Positions 1-12,147 of a DNA stretch of 64,000 nucleotides are shown piece by piece. The translations under genes were made by a program, and so were the position numbers. The first letter of the stretch is position 1; each line of letters starts with the position of its first letter. This DNA comes from Bombardia bombarda (taxonomy: Eukaryota; Ascomycota; Sordariomycetes; Sordariales; Lasiosphaeriaceae): assembly GCA_030512295.1 (NCBI GenBank), contig JAULSR010000001.1, positions 3,185,001-3,249,000 of the forward strand, in the 5' to 3' direction. Below the pieces are notes generated by a model, which saw only the letters and a program-made list of their open reading frames with translations, did no database searches and was not told the DNA's origin.

Positions 1-196
1 GAAGGACAGGAGAAGGACAGAGCCTTGTGAATAGTTCCAAAACCCCGCCTGGCTATATTTTGGTCAGAAGACTGCTGTGGGAGGGGACAAATTTTCTCTT
101 CTTTTTTTCCTATTTAATCCTCATGCTCCCCTTACCAGGGACGTGAAACTTCTTCGTTGACCTCATCTCCTCCCCAACAACTCTGCACTCGTCGCC

Positions 197-2095
197 ATGG
201 AGCTCGTCGACCATGCACAGGGGCTCTTGCCCACGCTCGCGGCCAACGTCACTGATACAATCAGCAATGGCACCGACCCGGACTCAAGCTTCTCTTCCCC
301 ACATGGCGTCATGGAAGGCCTTTTACTATTCTTTGGTGCTCAGTTCCCGCTGATGGCGATTTTTGTGCTGTTCCACGACAAGTTTGGCAGTTACCTCGGC
401 ATAGACCTCACCATCCCCTTTATACTATGTGGCTTCATCTGGGTCACCATCAAGATCATGAGTTATCTGTACGAGGCAGTTGAGGATCTTGTCAAAACTC
501 ACCTTATGGCGAAAGTCAGCATCGACAACAGTGACGCGTTGTTTTTGCAGCTCACCGAGTGGCTCGCCTGGCAGCCCATAATGGCAAACTCGCGATCCGT
601 CACGGTAGAGACACCCTACGATAGAGACTGGGATGAGGAAAGCGCACTTGAGGCGCCACATCCCGAGATAGCTCCTGATGGGGCCGGCATCACTCTCAAT
701 TTCTCCATGCAAGAAGCCAGGATCCCTTCTCGTTACACTCCCGCCATCGGTAGCACGCAAAACTTCTGGCACAACGGCACATTCTTCCGACTCATCAGAT
801 CTCAGAACACCGTAGGGCTCCGAAATAAGGAAATCATCGTCATATCTTGTTTTGGTTGGTCCCCAGAGCCCGTCAAGAAGCTCCTGCAGCATGCCAAGGA
901 GGAGTTCTACGCCAAGAATGACGCCAAAACCACCATAAGTCGCCCCAAGATGTACGAATCGAAGAAATTCCGCTGGGAGAGGGTAGCCGTCCGCTTGGTC
1001 CGACCCCTAAAGACGGTGGTGCTCGATGATAGTTATAAGGTCCGGGTCCTCAGCGACATGCACGAGTATCTCCACGCCGCGACGCCGCGTTGGTACGCCA
1101 ACCGCGGAATCCCCCTGCGCCGTGGATATCTCTTCTACGGACCGCCCGGCACGGGCAAGACCTCGCTTTCATTCGCCCTCGCTGGCGCCTTCGGTCTCGC
1201 CATATACATCATCTCTCTCCAGGACCCCAAGCTGACAGAAGAAGACCTCTCCTTCTTGTTCAGCAAGCTGCCTCGCCGCTGCATCATCCTGCTCGAGGAT
1301 ATCGACACGGCTGGTCTTACTCGACGCCCTGACTCATCCAGCCTCGAAGATGGCAAGCCTAAGGATAGCGAGGATAGCGACAAAGACGGCGATGTCGATA
1401 TACCACCATCCAAAGAAGGGGCGGCCGTCGCAGACCTCGCGAAAGCGCTTAAGAAGGAGTTCTCCAAAAGCGCGGACGTCAGCACGCCCGGGAAGAAGAA
1501 GGAGGGCATCACCCTGTCTGGACTTTTGAACGCCATCGACGGAGTGTCCTCCCACGAGGGCCGCGTGCTCATCATGACGACCAACAAGCCCGACGCCCTG
1601 GACGAGGCCCTCATCCGCCCCGGTCGTGTGGATCTGAAGATCCCCTTCACGAACGCCACCCGGGACCAGGCTAAGGAGTTGTTTGTGCGCATGTACGAGC
1701 TCGATACTAAGGCCGCTGGGCTGCTACCATCGTCTCCTCCTTCGTCTCCCCCTCCTTCGATAACAGCGGGCTCGGAGATTCTACCCGCTAACAACACTGT
1801 CGCCAAGAAGGACAGCGTCGAGCCCCATGATCATATCAATGACGACAAGGATGATGGATCTGACTCTGCTGTTGACGTCAAGCCCCAGCCCCTGACCATC
1901 GATGAGCTCTCCCACATCGCTGCTGAATTCTCGAGCAAGATCCCCGATAACCAGATCATCTCGTCTGCCGAGATCCAGGGCTTCCTGCTAATGCGCAAGA
2001 AGAACCCGCGCGAGGCTGTTGAACAGGTCGGAGAGTGGGTCGAGTCTCTGATCAAGCAGAAGGAGAGCAGGTCAAAGGTGTCGGATGGAAAGTGA
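197..2095 (+). CDS. BCS1-type AAA ATPase, intronless
   Basis: Single open frame of 632 residues. The N-terminal part has hydrophobic segments near residues 40-60 and 72-92, then a BCS1-N-like region. The AAA module follows: Walker A GPPGTGKT near residue 315, Walker B IILLEDID near 363 and the second region of homology around LNAIDGVSSHEGRVLIMTTN. A low-complexity charged insert of about 60 residues (residues ~378-435) separates Walker B from this region. A second Pro/Ser/Asp-rich insert lies near 515-570. Canonical Bcs1 inserts the Rieske protein into complex III in the mitochondrial inner membrane. Fungi carry many Bcs1-like paralogues with such inserts, and this protein is longer than yeast Bcs1, so I call it a paralogue rather than Bcs1 itself. 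The start has good context (cgccATGG). Family call is firm; exact function unknown. Confidence 0.9.
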   Translation: MELVDHAQGLLPTLAANVTDTISNGTDPDSSFSSPHGVMEGLLLFFGAQFPLMAIFVLFHDKFGSYLGIDLTIPFILCGFIWVTIKIMSYLYEAVEDLVKTHLMAKVSIDNSDALFLQLTEWLAWQPIMANSRSVTVETPYDRDWDEESALEAPHPEIAPDGAGITLNFSMQEARIPSRYTPAIGSTQNFWHNGTFFRLIRSQNTVGLRNKEIIVISCFGWSPEPVKKLLQHAKEEFYAKNDAKTTISRPKMYESKKFRWERVAVRLVRPLKTVVLDDSYKVRVLSDMHEYLHAATPRWYANRGIPLRRGYLFYGPPGTGKTSLSFALAGAFGLAIYIISLQDPKLTEEDLSFLFSKLPRRCIILLEDIDTAGLTRRPDSSSLEDGKPKDSEDSDKDGDVDIPPSKEGAAVADLAKALKKEFSKSADVSTPGKKKEGITLSGLLNAIDGVSSHEGRVLIMTTNKPDALDEALIRPGRVDLKIPFTNATRDQAKELFVRMYELDTKAAGLLPSSPPSSPPPSITAGSEILPANNTVAKKDSVEPHDHINDDKDDGSDSAVDVKPQPLTIDELSHIAAEFSSKIPDNQIISSAEIQGFLLMRKKNPREAVEQVGEWVESLIKQKESRSKVSDGK

Positions 2096-2674
2096 TCTAT
2101 CCTGGCCCATCTTGCCTCGGGTTGGCCAAGTCGGGGATTGGTATCGCCACATCCATCTGTCGTGCGAGAACTCGGCATTGGAGTAAACTGATTCCATGGT
2201 GTTTGTTGACCGCTGGTGTGAAGTGAAATTGGAAGAACAAGGCAGTTTGAAGATTAAAAAGGGAAAAGTGTTATGATTTCATGAAATCGAGCATCTACAT
2301 TAATAGATCGGCAATAAATGATAGCTAGAAATAAAATGAGTGTTATTGGAGATCTATGAGGTGTGAAGCATGATACTTGGTGGTCTCAAATATCGTTGTG
2401 GAATCAATATGGTTGGGTGGGTGCCTTGGGGAGCTGTCAAGGCGGGTCATGTGTGCCACGCAGACGTTTGGGGATTGCTCGCCACAAGTGATGATTACCT
2501 AGGCACATTTTAGGACACACTTGAGTGGTTGAATTCCAGTGATGATGGATAATGTTATACTTCTCTGGTTATACTTCTCTGATTCGTACAAGACCGCACT
2601 TCTCTCCAGGAGAGAAGAAGTCCCAAGTCAGACCGGGCCGTCCATATCCATGCCAATTGTCGTTTCAAGCGCTA
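2096..2674. other. Convergent 3' intergenic spacer
   Basis: The 3' flanks of the BCS1-like gene (+) and Tau95 gene (-) face each other. It is AT-richer than the flanking genes. I see no conserved coding frame or RNA gene. Confidence 0.6.
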
Positions 2675-5341
2675 CTACGCAGGAGCGCCATCACCGACAT
2701 GGCCGTGGCCTTGGTCTTCATCATCATCCTCATAATACTCATCCTCTGCTTCTGGACCATCATCCTCGCTCGCCCACTGCCTTGCATGGCCTCCATCCAC
2801 ATAATGAGCTCCTTCCCCTTCGCCTTCCCCGTGGCTATCTCCTTGTTCGTCCTCATCATCCATATATTCCAGCTCCTCTTGGTCTTCTTCCTCGCCGTAG
2901 CTCATCCCCTCTCTCCGCTGGTCTTCGTCGTCATCATCGAGATATACAGCCTCCTCTTCATCGTCATCTCTCTCGCTGTTACTGAGGCCTTCTTGCCTCT
3001 CCAAGTCATCATCCATATACTGTTCCTCCTCATTATCCACCCCATCTTCGGCCCTTTCGTCGCCGGGCTTCTTTGCTCCAGACGAGAAAACTCTCGTGCT
3101 AGTATCTGGCTTGTTCAAGCCATCTCCCTCCTCCTCATCGTCCTCGCGCTCGTCCTCATCTCCCTCACCCTCCATCTCGTCATCATCAACCTCCTCATTC
3201 TCTTCTTCCTCCTCATCATCCTCACTGTCGTCATCATCCTCGCTGTACTCCTCTTCCTCAAGCCCATCCAGCAAAGCCTGGAGTGTTCCGGAATTGACCT
3301 CTTCAGCCTGACTACCGGTCCTCTCTCCATCACCAGCAAATTCAGCATTTTCACCCCGACCATCTCCCTCCAAACTCTCCACCACACTTGCCAACGCTAC
3401 CTTTGCAGATCCGCCAAACCGATTCGCCGCCCGCGTAGTCCCATAATTATGATGCCCAGGCTTACCCATAGACAACAGCCGAATCATCTTCTCCGCCTCT
3501 CTCTCCTCCGTCTCCTTGAGCGGTATCCGGACCCTGTAGTGCGTGCGCCTTCTCTTCTCTTCCCACCGGTCTCTACCCGGTTTCAGGCCAGGCTTCATCT
3601 TCTGGCCCCGGAGCTGCTCGCACTCGGCCGGCGTGAGCTGGAGATCCGGGAGCGTGATTCCTATACTGCCGCCGCCACCGCCATCACCGCCATCATTGGG
3701 CCCCTTGACCGCGTCGAGCGTCGCGCCAAAATCATCATCCGTCAGCGTCCGCCCGAAGCGGATGGCCAGCATCTTGCACTTCATGATCGCCTTGGCCACC
3801 GACCAGAGCACGCGATGGTAGAAACCACTGATAACCACATCACACTCGGAGCGGACCTCGGCGTTCTCAAACAGCTGCTTGAGCAGCGGGTCCGTGATGT
3901 CGCACACCTGCCAGACCTTGCCGTCGGTGCTGAAGGCCTCGCCGTCAAAGACGTGCGTCTCGCGCGGGCCGTCGTCCTCGCCGATCGACTGCCAGTACTT
4001 GCCAAAGTTCGTGACGCCGACCTCGTTGCGCCGCACGGCCTGCCACGAGCGGCCGACCGTGCCGATGCGCGTCTTGTGCAGCTTGAAGATGAGCGTCTGG
4101 TAGACGCGGTACTTTGGGTCGGAGCGCGGGTCGAGGCCGTAGCGCACGAGCGAGTCGCGCCAGGGCCCGCCCTTGAACTGGTAGCCGGCGTACTGCAGGC
4201 AGTGGCGGACGAGGCTGCCGCTCTTGGGGAGCTCCGAGAACTTTGAGCCGAGCCGGTTCCACATGCTGCGCCGGGTCCAGATGGGCCGCTCCTCCATGGC
4301 CAGCCACATCTCGGTCATGATGGTGGCGACCTGCGGGTCCGACATGTCGGGCTGCCGGCGGGGGCCCGTGGGCACGGGGTACTCGTCGTGGGCGATGAAG
4401 TAGCCGGCGGCGGGGACGCGGGAGGTGGTGTTGACCACGCGCTCGTACTCGCTGCCTGAGTCGGCGGAGGACGGCCCGGGGCTGACTTCTTTTGTGTAGG
4501 GGTTCTGGGCGTAGTTGTAGCCGAAGGGGAGGTTCATGGGCGTGAAGTTGGGGGCGGCATCAGGTCGATGTTGGAGCCGGACTCGATGCCGGGCTCGAGG
4601 GCGAACTCCTTGAGCTTGGCGACGTCGCCGGGCAGGACTTTGTCGACGAATCTGCTCATGAACTTGGAGTTGCCCATGGCGTATTGGAAGTCGGCCAGGC
4701 CTGGAGACAATATGTCAGTTCGTGATTCTTTTTGTTTTGTAGAAAAGCAAACTACCTCTGTATCGGTGGGTGTTTGTGACGACACCGATGGGCTCAATCG
4801 TATACTTGTCTACATTGTCTGCAAGCTTTCTTCTGAGCACCCTAGGGGTATCAAGACGGTCCTTGGAGGAGACACTTTCCGGCCCTGGCTGAACGGGGCC
4901 TTCAAAGGGGTCATTGGTGCCTCTCTTGCGTTTCCTGCCGGTCCGCTGTGGTACGGTAACTTTCACGACGACGTTGTGAGTCAAGGCGTTGTGGGATGTC
5001 AGCGGCCTCACTGTCGGGTTGTCATATCGCAGATATAACGGGACAGATATCTGAGGGCTGGCTGAGTCCAATATCTGAAGAGGGGGTTAGTGTCAGGGTA
5101 TGAATGAGTGAGCCAGCTGGCTTGAGAGATCGAGCAGGATTGAAAATCAGGCAAAACATACTGCTTGGAGAGCATAGTTCTGTCCAAATGTCCTGACGGC
5201 CTTATCGACGTTCATTATGATCATGGGATGCTCGAGAGCGCCGAGTCTTCTGGCGGGAACTGGGTATAGAGGCGCGTGCTCTTCATCGTCGCCAGGGACG
5301 GCGACTTCGTCTCTCGTACCCTGGTCGTGGGAGGACGCCAT
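2675..5341 (-). CDS. tfc1: TFIIIC subunit Tau95 (Tfc1/Sfc1, GTF3C5 family), with an apparent frameshift
   Basis: DNA-binding subunit of RNA polymerase III factor TFIIIC, which recognises A-box promoters of tRNA genes. Exons (minus strand): 5341-5162, 5074-4756, 4700-2675; both introns close in phase. The N-terminal part matches the Tau95 triple-barrel (HPMIIMNVDKAVRTFG; PLYLRYDNPTVRPLTS). The central part has the winged-helix region (IWTRRSMWNRLG; GPWRDSLVRYGLDPR). The last ~200 residues are a strongly acidic, repetitive tail. Exon 3 is not open throughout: the frame reading NIDLMPPP stops at about 4534, while the frame that continues the family sequence (MNLPFGYNY) is offset by one base. The offset falls at a run of five G on the plus strand (4550-4554). 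One extra base there restores a continuous frame, so this is probably a consensus error in an essential gene. Identity is firm; intactness is uncertain. Confidence 0.88.
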
Positions 5342-7779
5342 CTTCGCGATGCGCGACAGCCTTTTAGTATATCGTCTTGAGGTGCTGCTGGATTATAGCA
5401 GAAAGGCGCGGCGCACCGGGGAGGTTGCAGTTATTCAAATTCTGGATGTTCTGAATTGGTGTTTGCAAGCTTTGAGCACAGTGCGGGAGACTTTCATGAT
5501 TTCAGTTGCAGTGGGGGAAGCGCTGGCGGATGGTGTTGTGAACCTTTTTTGGCTGACCGAAAGAACTCAAAACTGGCTTGTGCTACACAGTGCGAATCCT
5601 AAACATACTGTATTCGTAAACCTGACGAGCTCTATGCTTCGGTCATTGAATTTATGCCAGGCATCTTGGCTACAATGCAGGCTGCCTTGGCTGCCATGCA
5701 TGCAGCTTTGTTCGATCGGTATTGGTAAGTCAGGTGTGGTGTGTCAAAACTGTTAAAGTTCGAATTCAACCTGGTTGGGTACTCCCTCCATCATCTGACT
5801 AATGATGGTAAAGTTAATGAGAACGATACCCAAGTTTCAGCATGGACCATTCAATCTGAGTGCACAGTCTTGCAAGTTTCGCGATACTCCCTGCATTTTG
5901 ATACATATTATTCGACATGCCTGAGGATGAGATATGCAACTGCGAGGGCCATCCTGCAATGCATATTCGCAGCTCCGGTATCGTACTTCTATTAATATAA
6001 CCCTACTTCTACTGGGGGTAAAGAATGTAACATAGCTACATGCCAGTACGTGATGCATCTACCAGCCGAATGGCCTTAAGTCGACTCTGCAGACAGGCTG
6101 CGATGTTGAGAATGGTACTTCCCCTTTTGCGCTGAATACCTTGGGATACTTATAAGCCTGGTTGGTGTGGTGCATTAAGCAGGTACCGCAGAAGTACACT
6201 CTCGTTCTTTCCCGGCTCTGCACTGAAAAGTCTTGGCGTTCGACTTTGACGTGACCGGCCCCTCTCTTCACTGGCGACGGCAACCCTAAACAGCCCATTC
6301 TCAACAACCTATCTACATTGGTTCTGCACAATACTCCCAAGTTTGCAGACGGCCATCTGGGCGTGAACCATCGCAGTTGGCTCCTTGCACCGCTTGAATT
6401 CTGTTTTGATTGTACCATTACCTATCAGTCTTGCTAGTCTGGCAGGCGGGTGTCTCGTCTTGACGCCTCGATCCAGCAACCGCACCCGTCCGTAACCACA
6501 CCCGTGCCCACACCCGTGCCCACGGCTCGCCCAGCAACCAGCGGGCAACCGGGCATCAGCCGCCCCCATTCTGTATGTACCTACGGACCTATCATTCACA
6601 CATTAATACTGACAGAAATTTGGTGCACAATCGAGTTTCCAGCTCAGCCTTACCATCTACCTTAGGTATCACGTCTCCAATAGCTCCGGCTTCGATTCAG
6701 CACTGAACGTGTGGTGCTCAGCCCCAAATCTTGACAGGGCCATTACAACCTGGAAGTTCCCCTTTCTGCTCTTTAAAGAAGGCCGTTGTCTATCCGCACC
6801 TAGCTAGCCTCGGGCCTACAAGCCAAGACGACAACCTCCAGGATCCATCGTGCCCTGAAACCCCATAACTTTAGCTAGAATAAGATCGCTCGGGCCTCAG
6901 GCTTCTGGGCTCGTTCTTGTTGTAGGCACAAGCGCAGCGCCCCAGCGACAAAGAAGAGACCCGCGACCCGACGACCTCCAGTGGATGGAGGTTTCTAGCC
7001 CCGCAACAACACCCGCCGCACCCCCGACAGCCAGCCTGCCAGCCTGCCAGCTACAGCCAGCCCAAGCCCGGGCAACCATCCATCTCCCAAACTTGGAAGC
7101 TACCTACCTTACCTACCTGACCTTCCTTAAGTCCAGCCGTCGACAACAAAACAATCCGACTACCGTCCAGGCACCGCAGGCAACGTCCATTACAGTCAAG
7201 CTCACCATCGTCACGGGCTCGACCGACCGACCCGCTCGGGATCCGTGTCATCTGCGCCAATTCGTCCTCCACCTCGTCCGTCCCTCAACCACCGTCCATC
7301 GTCCCAATCATCCACGTCCTCAGCCCTTACTACATTCGGCTGCTGGCCGCCAGACAGACGGGGATTGACCCACGTTCCCGCCGCCAACCTCGCACTTCCA
7401 CTTCGCACGTCAGGCACCTTCTATCGTGTCTGTTGTCCGTCCGCTTTTAACAAGCATTCAACCCTTTTACGCCGCTCCGCGCCGTTGCGCTCCCCGCGAT
7501 TGACGTAGCCTCCTCTGAAGGGACGCCCGCACTGCTTCGTCTTCCCCCCAAAGCACCACCAGTGGCGCGCTCACGAACCTACCCGGGCCCCTCTCTCTGC
7601 AGTGGCGGCACTTGACCCATCGTCGTACTTTCGTTACCGGAATCTCCAGAGCCACCTCTCCGCTGGACTACAATTCTCCGAGCACCCGACCACCCTGCCG
7701 TCGCTGTGCTTGATTACCCCTCTAATATCCAGCTGGGCGCCTCTTACCACTTCATTGCACGAGCACTGCGATCTTGAAA
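5342..7779. promoter_or_regulatory. Divergent promoter region, Tau95 / PP2A-B56
   Basis: The 2.4 kb between two divergent genes has no frame with recognisable homology. The part from about 6980 to 7780 is CA/CT-rich with many CCAnC words and few purine runs, as in long fungal 5' leaders. Short ATG-started frames occur there (for example at 6985), so the B56 transcript may carry upstream ORFs. TACCTACC words sit at about 7100-7120. Confidence 0.45.
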
Positions 7780-10066
7780 ATGAAGCGCTTTAGCCAGAGA
7801 GTCGTAAGTCATGATCCCATCGCGCCCGTCTTTGATCTTTTGCCGATGCCAGGCGCTCTATTCTCGCCTATAGAGCATTTCTGACGATGACAGCACCAGC
7901 TCTCAAGGGGAAGGGACCCGAACAAGTCGTCCAAGAAGAATAAGGACTCCAAGGACGGAACAGCCTCGCCAAATTCCGCCAGCTCTTCACGAGACGCCAA
8001 CCAATCGCCCGTCTTGACTCCTTCGTCTTCCACTTCGACTCTGAACGACATCCGCAACAAGCCATTGCCGCCTAATAGTGCGGCTCATGGCGAACATGGA
8101 AATGGCACGATACCTGGCCAGCCTCAGCTTGCTGGTGCGAGCTCGAACCCTGGCGTGCCAGACAGATTTAGCAGCATAGGCGGATCGCCACAGAGCACCA
8201 ATGGTGGCACCACTTCGCTACGGAATGGTCCTCTCCCTCCGACCGTCATTATCAGCCCCAGCGCTCCGGTAAGACCTGTTTGATGCCTATATGAGATAGT
8301 CCATACATGAACACTAACTCCAAATGTTCTATTAGCATGTACCCCCGCCTGGCGCAGCCGAAACCATGCCGCATGATCTTGCCCCTCCAAAGGCCGGCCA
8401 GAAATCTCTCATTTTCGACAGACTTCATCAGACTCCGAAAGATGTTCTTGAAGGGCCCAAGACACCGAGAAGGCAGCATTCGTCTCGCTTTGATATCTCC
8501 GCTCACCGTGAGCTTGAGAAGCTGCCAGGCTTTCATGAGGTGCCGCCTAACCGCCGACAGGACCTCTTCATGCAAAAGATTGAGCAGTGCAATGTTATTT
8601 TTGATTTCAATGATGCCAGCGGCGATATGAAGTCAAAAGAGATCAAGCGGCTGGCACTTCATGAGCTCCTCGACTATGTCGCCAATAACCGCCAAGTCAT
8701 CACCGAGCCCATGTACCCCCGCGTAGTCGAGATGTTTGCAAAGAATCTCTTCCGCCCTATTCCGCCTCCCATGAACCCGCAGGGCGAGGCGTTTGACCCT
8801 GAAGAGGATGAGCCGGTCCTGGAGGTTGCTTGGCCCCACATTCAGGTCGTATATGAGTTCTTCCTCCGCTTCATTGAGAGCCAAGACTTCAACACAAACA
8901 TCGCCAAGGCGTATATCGACCACAGCTTCGTTCTCCAGCTTCTTGAACTGTTCGATTCGGAGGATCCTAGAGAAAGAGACTTCCTCAAGACAACATTGCA
9001 CCGGATTTATGGCAAGTTCCTCAACTTGAGGTCCTTCATCCGTCGCTCCATCAACAACGTATTTTTCCAGTTCACATATGAGACGGAGAGGTTCAATGGA
9101 ATTGCTGAGCTGCTCGAGATCCTCGGGTCCATCATCAACGGATTCGCTCTTCCCCTCAAGGAGGAGCATAAGCTCTTCCTCACAAGGGTATTGCTCCCTC
9201 TGCACAAGGTCAAAAGCTTGAGCATGTACCACCCACAGTTGGCCTACTGCATCGTACAGTTCTTGGAAAAGGATGCGTCCTTGACGGAAGAGGTATGTCC
9301 ATCCCGCCCTCTTGATTTGTCATTACTAATACATTGGCTAGGTTGTGCTTGGTCTCTTACGCTATTGGCCCAAGGTAAACAGCACGAAGGAGGTCATGTT
9401 CCTCAACGAGGTCGAGGACATCTTCGAGGTCATGGACCCAGCCGAGTTTGCGAAGGTCCAAGAACCTCTGTTCCATCAACTCGCCAAGTCGGTCGCAAGC
9501 CCTCATTTCCAAGTTGCCGAGCGCGCTCTCTATTTCTGGAACAACGAGTACTTCTGCAACCTGGTCAGCGACAATGTTGAGATTATTCTCCCCATCATGT
9601 TTGCGCCGCTCTACGAGAACTCGAAGGGTCACTGGAACAGGTATGTCGTCGCATGTCACTCCGACTGGGATTTTCTTAACTGACGCCTTGTAGGACAATC
9701 CATGGCATGGTCTACAATGCCATGAAACTGTTCATGGAAATTAACCCTCAACTCTTCGACGACTGCTCTCATGAGTACACAGAGCAGCAGAATGGTGCCG
9801 CAGCCAGGGAAGCTCTCCGCGAGAGAAAATGGGCTGCAATCACGGATCAAGCCAACAAGAGGAAATCCAACGGATCGGCCAATGGCTCTGGAGGGCCCCC
9901 GGCTCGTTCCACTCCAAACCCCCTGCCTCGACTTGATGAAGTGGATGCCGCTGAGGATAATCAGAAAAGATTGGACTCGTTGAAGCTACAAGATGGCGAC
10001 CGCCGAGACCGTCGGCCAGCGATGCACGAGAGACAAAATTCGGTAGGCTCATCCAGAAGCCGGTGA
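7780..10066 (+). CDS. rts1: PP2A regulatory subunit B56 (Rts1/Par1 type)
   Basis: B' regulatory subunit that directs protein phosphatase 2A to substrates (stress response, cell cycle and septation in yeasts). Exons: 7780-7803, 7894-8268, 8336-9292, 9342-9640, 9694-10066; all four introns are GT-AG and close in phase. The first exon encodes only MKRFSQRV. A Ser/Pro/Asn-rich N-terminal segment of ~150 residues precedes the B56 HEAT-like fold, which includes YPRVVEMFAKNLFRPIPPP, VWPHIQ-type and LYFWNNEY motifs and ends in KWAAITDQANKRK. The C-terminal ~70 residues are low complexity. Acceptor choice for exon 2 (after cag at 7891-7893, or six bases further on) changes only two residues. Confidence 0.95.
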
Positions 10067-10298
10067 TTTTGTCTGGCACTGCGATCACTGTTTCTATCTT
10101 GTGCTTCATCTGTGGTGTACGGCTGGCCCTATCCCATCAACTTGGCTGCATCATTATGACCCCCGAACCCAATACCTCTCTCACTAGACCCTCAGCATTT
10201 TGCCAAAGCCTACACTCGCTCTTGGCTCACGCTCGTTAATGCCTTCTGATTTGATAGGGCTCGGGGTTTGAAAAGCCGGATCTCATGAAAGTTGACCA

Positions 10299-10315
10299 GG
10301 GGGGGGGGGGGGGGG
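10299..10315. repeat. G17 homopolymer
   Basis: Seventeen consecutive G on the plus strand, about 235 bases downstream of the B56 stop codon. Length in the true genome may vary because such runs are error-prone. Confidence 0.9.
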
Positions 10316-10607
10316 CATGAATGCCTACACGAGCACTTGCAACGCCGTTCGAAGAGAGACAAAAAAAACCATACAGTTGACTGATTGGTAAAAGGGGTCC
10401 GTGGGTTGACTATCGGTGCTATGATTTGAGGAGGTCCCTCGGCTACCCAAGAATGGGTCCACGACTTCATTGTTAATATTCTCGAGCTTTTCGACAGGAG
10501 TACATACGGCATTGAGACATCTTTTTTCCAGACTATTTTGTCAGAGCGGCGCTTCCAATCCTAATAATCGGCCTCCGTTTTGTTGTTGGATGTTTGGGTC
10601 AGAAGTG

Positions 10608-10632
10608 GTGTGTGTGTGTGTGTGTGTGTGTG
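10608..10632. repeat. (GT)12 microsatellite
   Basis: Twelve GT units plus one G, uninterrupted, in the B56/CID intergenic region. Confidence 0.95.
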
Positions 10633-10786
10633 AAGGGGTAAAGGGGGGATTCGGTCTTTTGACAAGGGGATTTCTTCTCCTTTTCAAGAAGACAAGACAT
10701 TGGGGTAGTTTTTTTTCTACGCCTTGCTCCGAGGTGGGCGGGTCGGGTGGGGGACGATTTTTTGCGCGGGTTGGGCTGACTGGCTG

Positions 10787-10805
10787 GCTAGCTAGCTAGC
10801 TAGCT
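10787..10805. repeat. (GCTA)4 microsatellite
   Basis: Four perfect GCTA units plus GCT, preceded by GGCT-type degenerate units. The core is self-complementary. Confidence 0.9.
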
Positions 10806-11526
10806 GGCGTGAGAAAGATGCAAAGAATAAGGCAAGGCACCTGTGGAGGATATATTATTGCCCCCCTCTCACAAACAACACGGTTTCCCCTTTCTATCCC
10901 CACCTTCTTCTTCTTCCTTCTTTTCTGTTTCTTTCGTTTTTTAGTGAGGCTGGCAATGAATGGTTCTTTTTTTTTGGTCAAGTCATATCAGGGCGGAGGA
11001 GGGGGTTTTTACTGTTTGGTGATGATCTTTCTCGTCAGGTACTGCTGTGTCGAAGTAAGTAGACTTGTAGTCTGTCGGTAAAATGGCACTCTCTTTTGAT
11101 GGCGGAGGAGCCACTGAATAATTGGTGATGTTTTGAGGGGAGGGAGGGGGAGGGGAGGGCAGAAGGGGAGATGACGGACTGATAAGTGAGTGCTCTTGAC
11201 AGACAACAACAACAGGCAGACAAACAAACAAAATAGCACACACACAAATGTTGCGAGCTTGGTTGCGATAGGGATGAGGGAGGGGCCAGCCCGAGGAAGG
11301 AAAGCTGGACCAAACGCGCGCGGGTTTCTAAAAAAAAATTGATGGAGGTTTTGTGTTCGGTCTTGTTTTTTGTTGACTACCTACCTACCCCTTTTATGTT
11401 TTTATCTTTTTCTCTGAATCGGATTTTTCTCCCTTCTTCGTTCTCACCCCTTTTCGCCGCCCCCTTTGCTGTTAGCCTAGGCAGTAAAACTTTAAAGAAC
11501 TCCTCCCCTCGGTCAGTACTGCTAGC

Positions 11527-11546
11527 AGCCAGCCAGCCAGCCAGCC
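11527..11546. repeat. (AGCC)5 microsatellite
   Basis: Five perfect AGCC units followed by AGTC variants, within the same low-complexity intergenic region. Confidence 0.9.
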
Positions 11547-12147
11547 AGTCAGTCCGCTGGCCAAATCTCCAGTAACAACAGATCTAAGCGGTCCCCTCGC
11601 GGGGATTGATAGAGAGAGGAGATGATATCATGGTACAGGAAGTTATGGTCATTCAATTGTATGGGAGATAGCAATACAGCCATGGTTTCTTCCTCCTTCT
11701 CTCTTCCTTTTTGAATAGACTTTATTGTAGATTTTGGGTGGAGGATAGGCTTCTCTGATTGGTATATAGTTCATGGAGTCGGAAGGCCACAGGTCAGTGA
11801 CGAGAATTGAAAACTTGTTTCATTCCAATATGACATACAGCATCGGCGTGAAAGCGGATTTTAAGACCAAAAATGTCACGACAAATTGGGGAAAAAGGAA
11901 TTGCTGTTTACAGTTATTGTATTCAGTTTGTCCCTCGCGGGTACCGTCTTGAAGATTCGATAACCTAGTGATAAAGAACCACAATGGCATGTCTACATAC
12001 GTATTACGAGTTCGTACGAGCTGTCCTCAGCTAAACGAACTATCCGTTGTGAAGTCATCACAGCTATACAGAACCAGTCGTATATAACTTCAAGTATCCA
12101 CCACCCCATTCAGATAACCGTCTCCATCTCGGGTCGGCATAAGTGAT

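Larger units (their letters stand above)
10067..12147. other. Convergent 3' intergenic region, low complexity
   Basis: About 2.1 kb between the converging B56 and CID-protein genes. It holds a cluster of simple repeats (G17, GT12, GCTA4, AGCC5), many homopolymer T and G tracts and a purine-rich stretch near 11130-11180. The open frames here are low complexity (Pro/Ser/Phe-rich) and none looks like a protein family. Confidence 0.6.

Noticed and set aside
2552..4246. 564-residue plus-strand open frame
   Set aside because: It is the antisense of the acidic, repetitive Tau95 tail and reads as Leu/Ile-rich low complexity; codon bias of the real gene opens the opposite frame.
6281..6290. AACCCTAA telomere-like word
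   Set aside because: A single short word far from any start codon; not distinguishable from chance.
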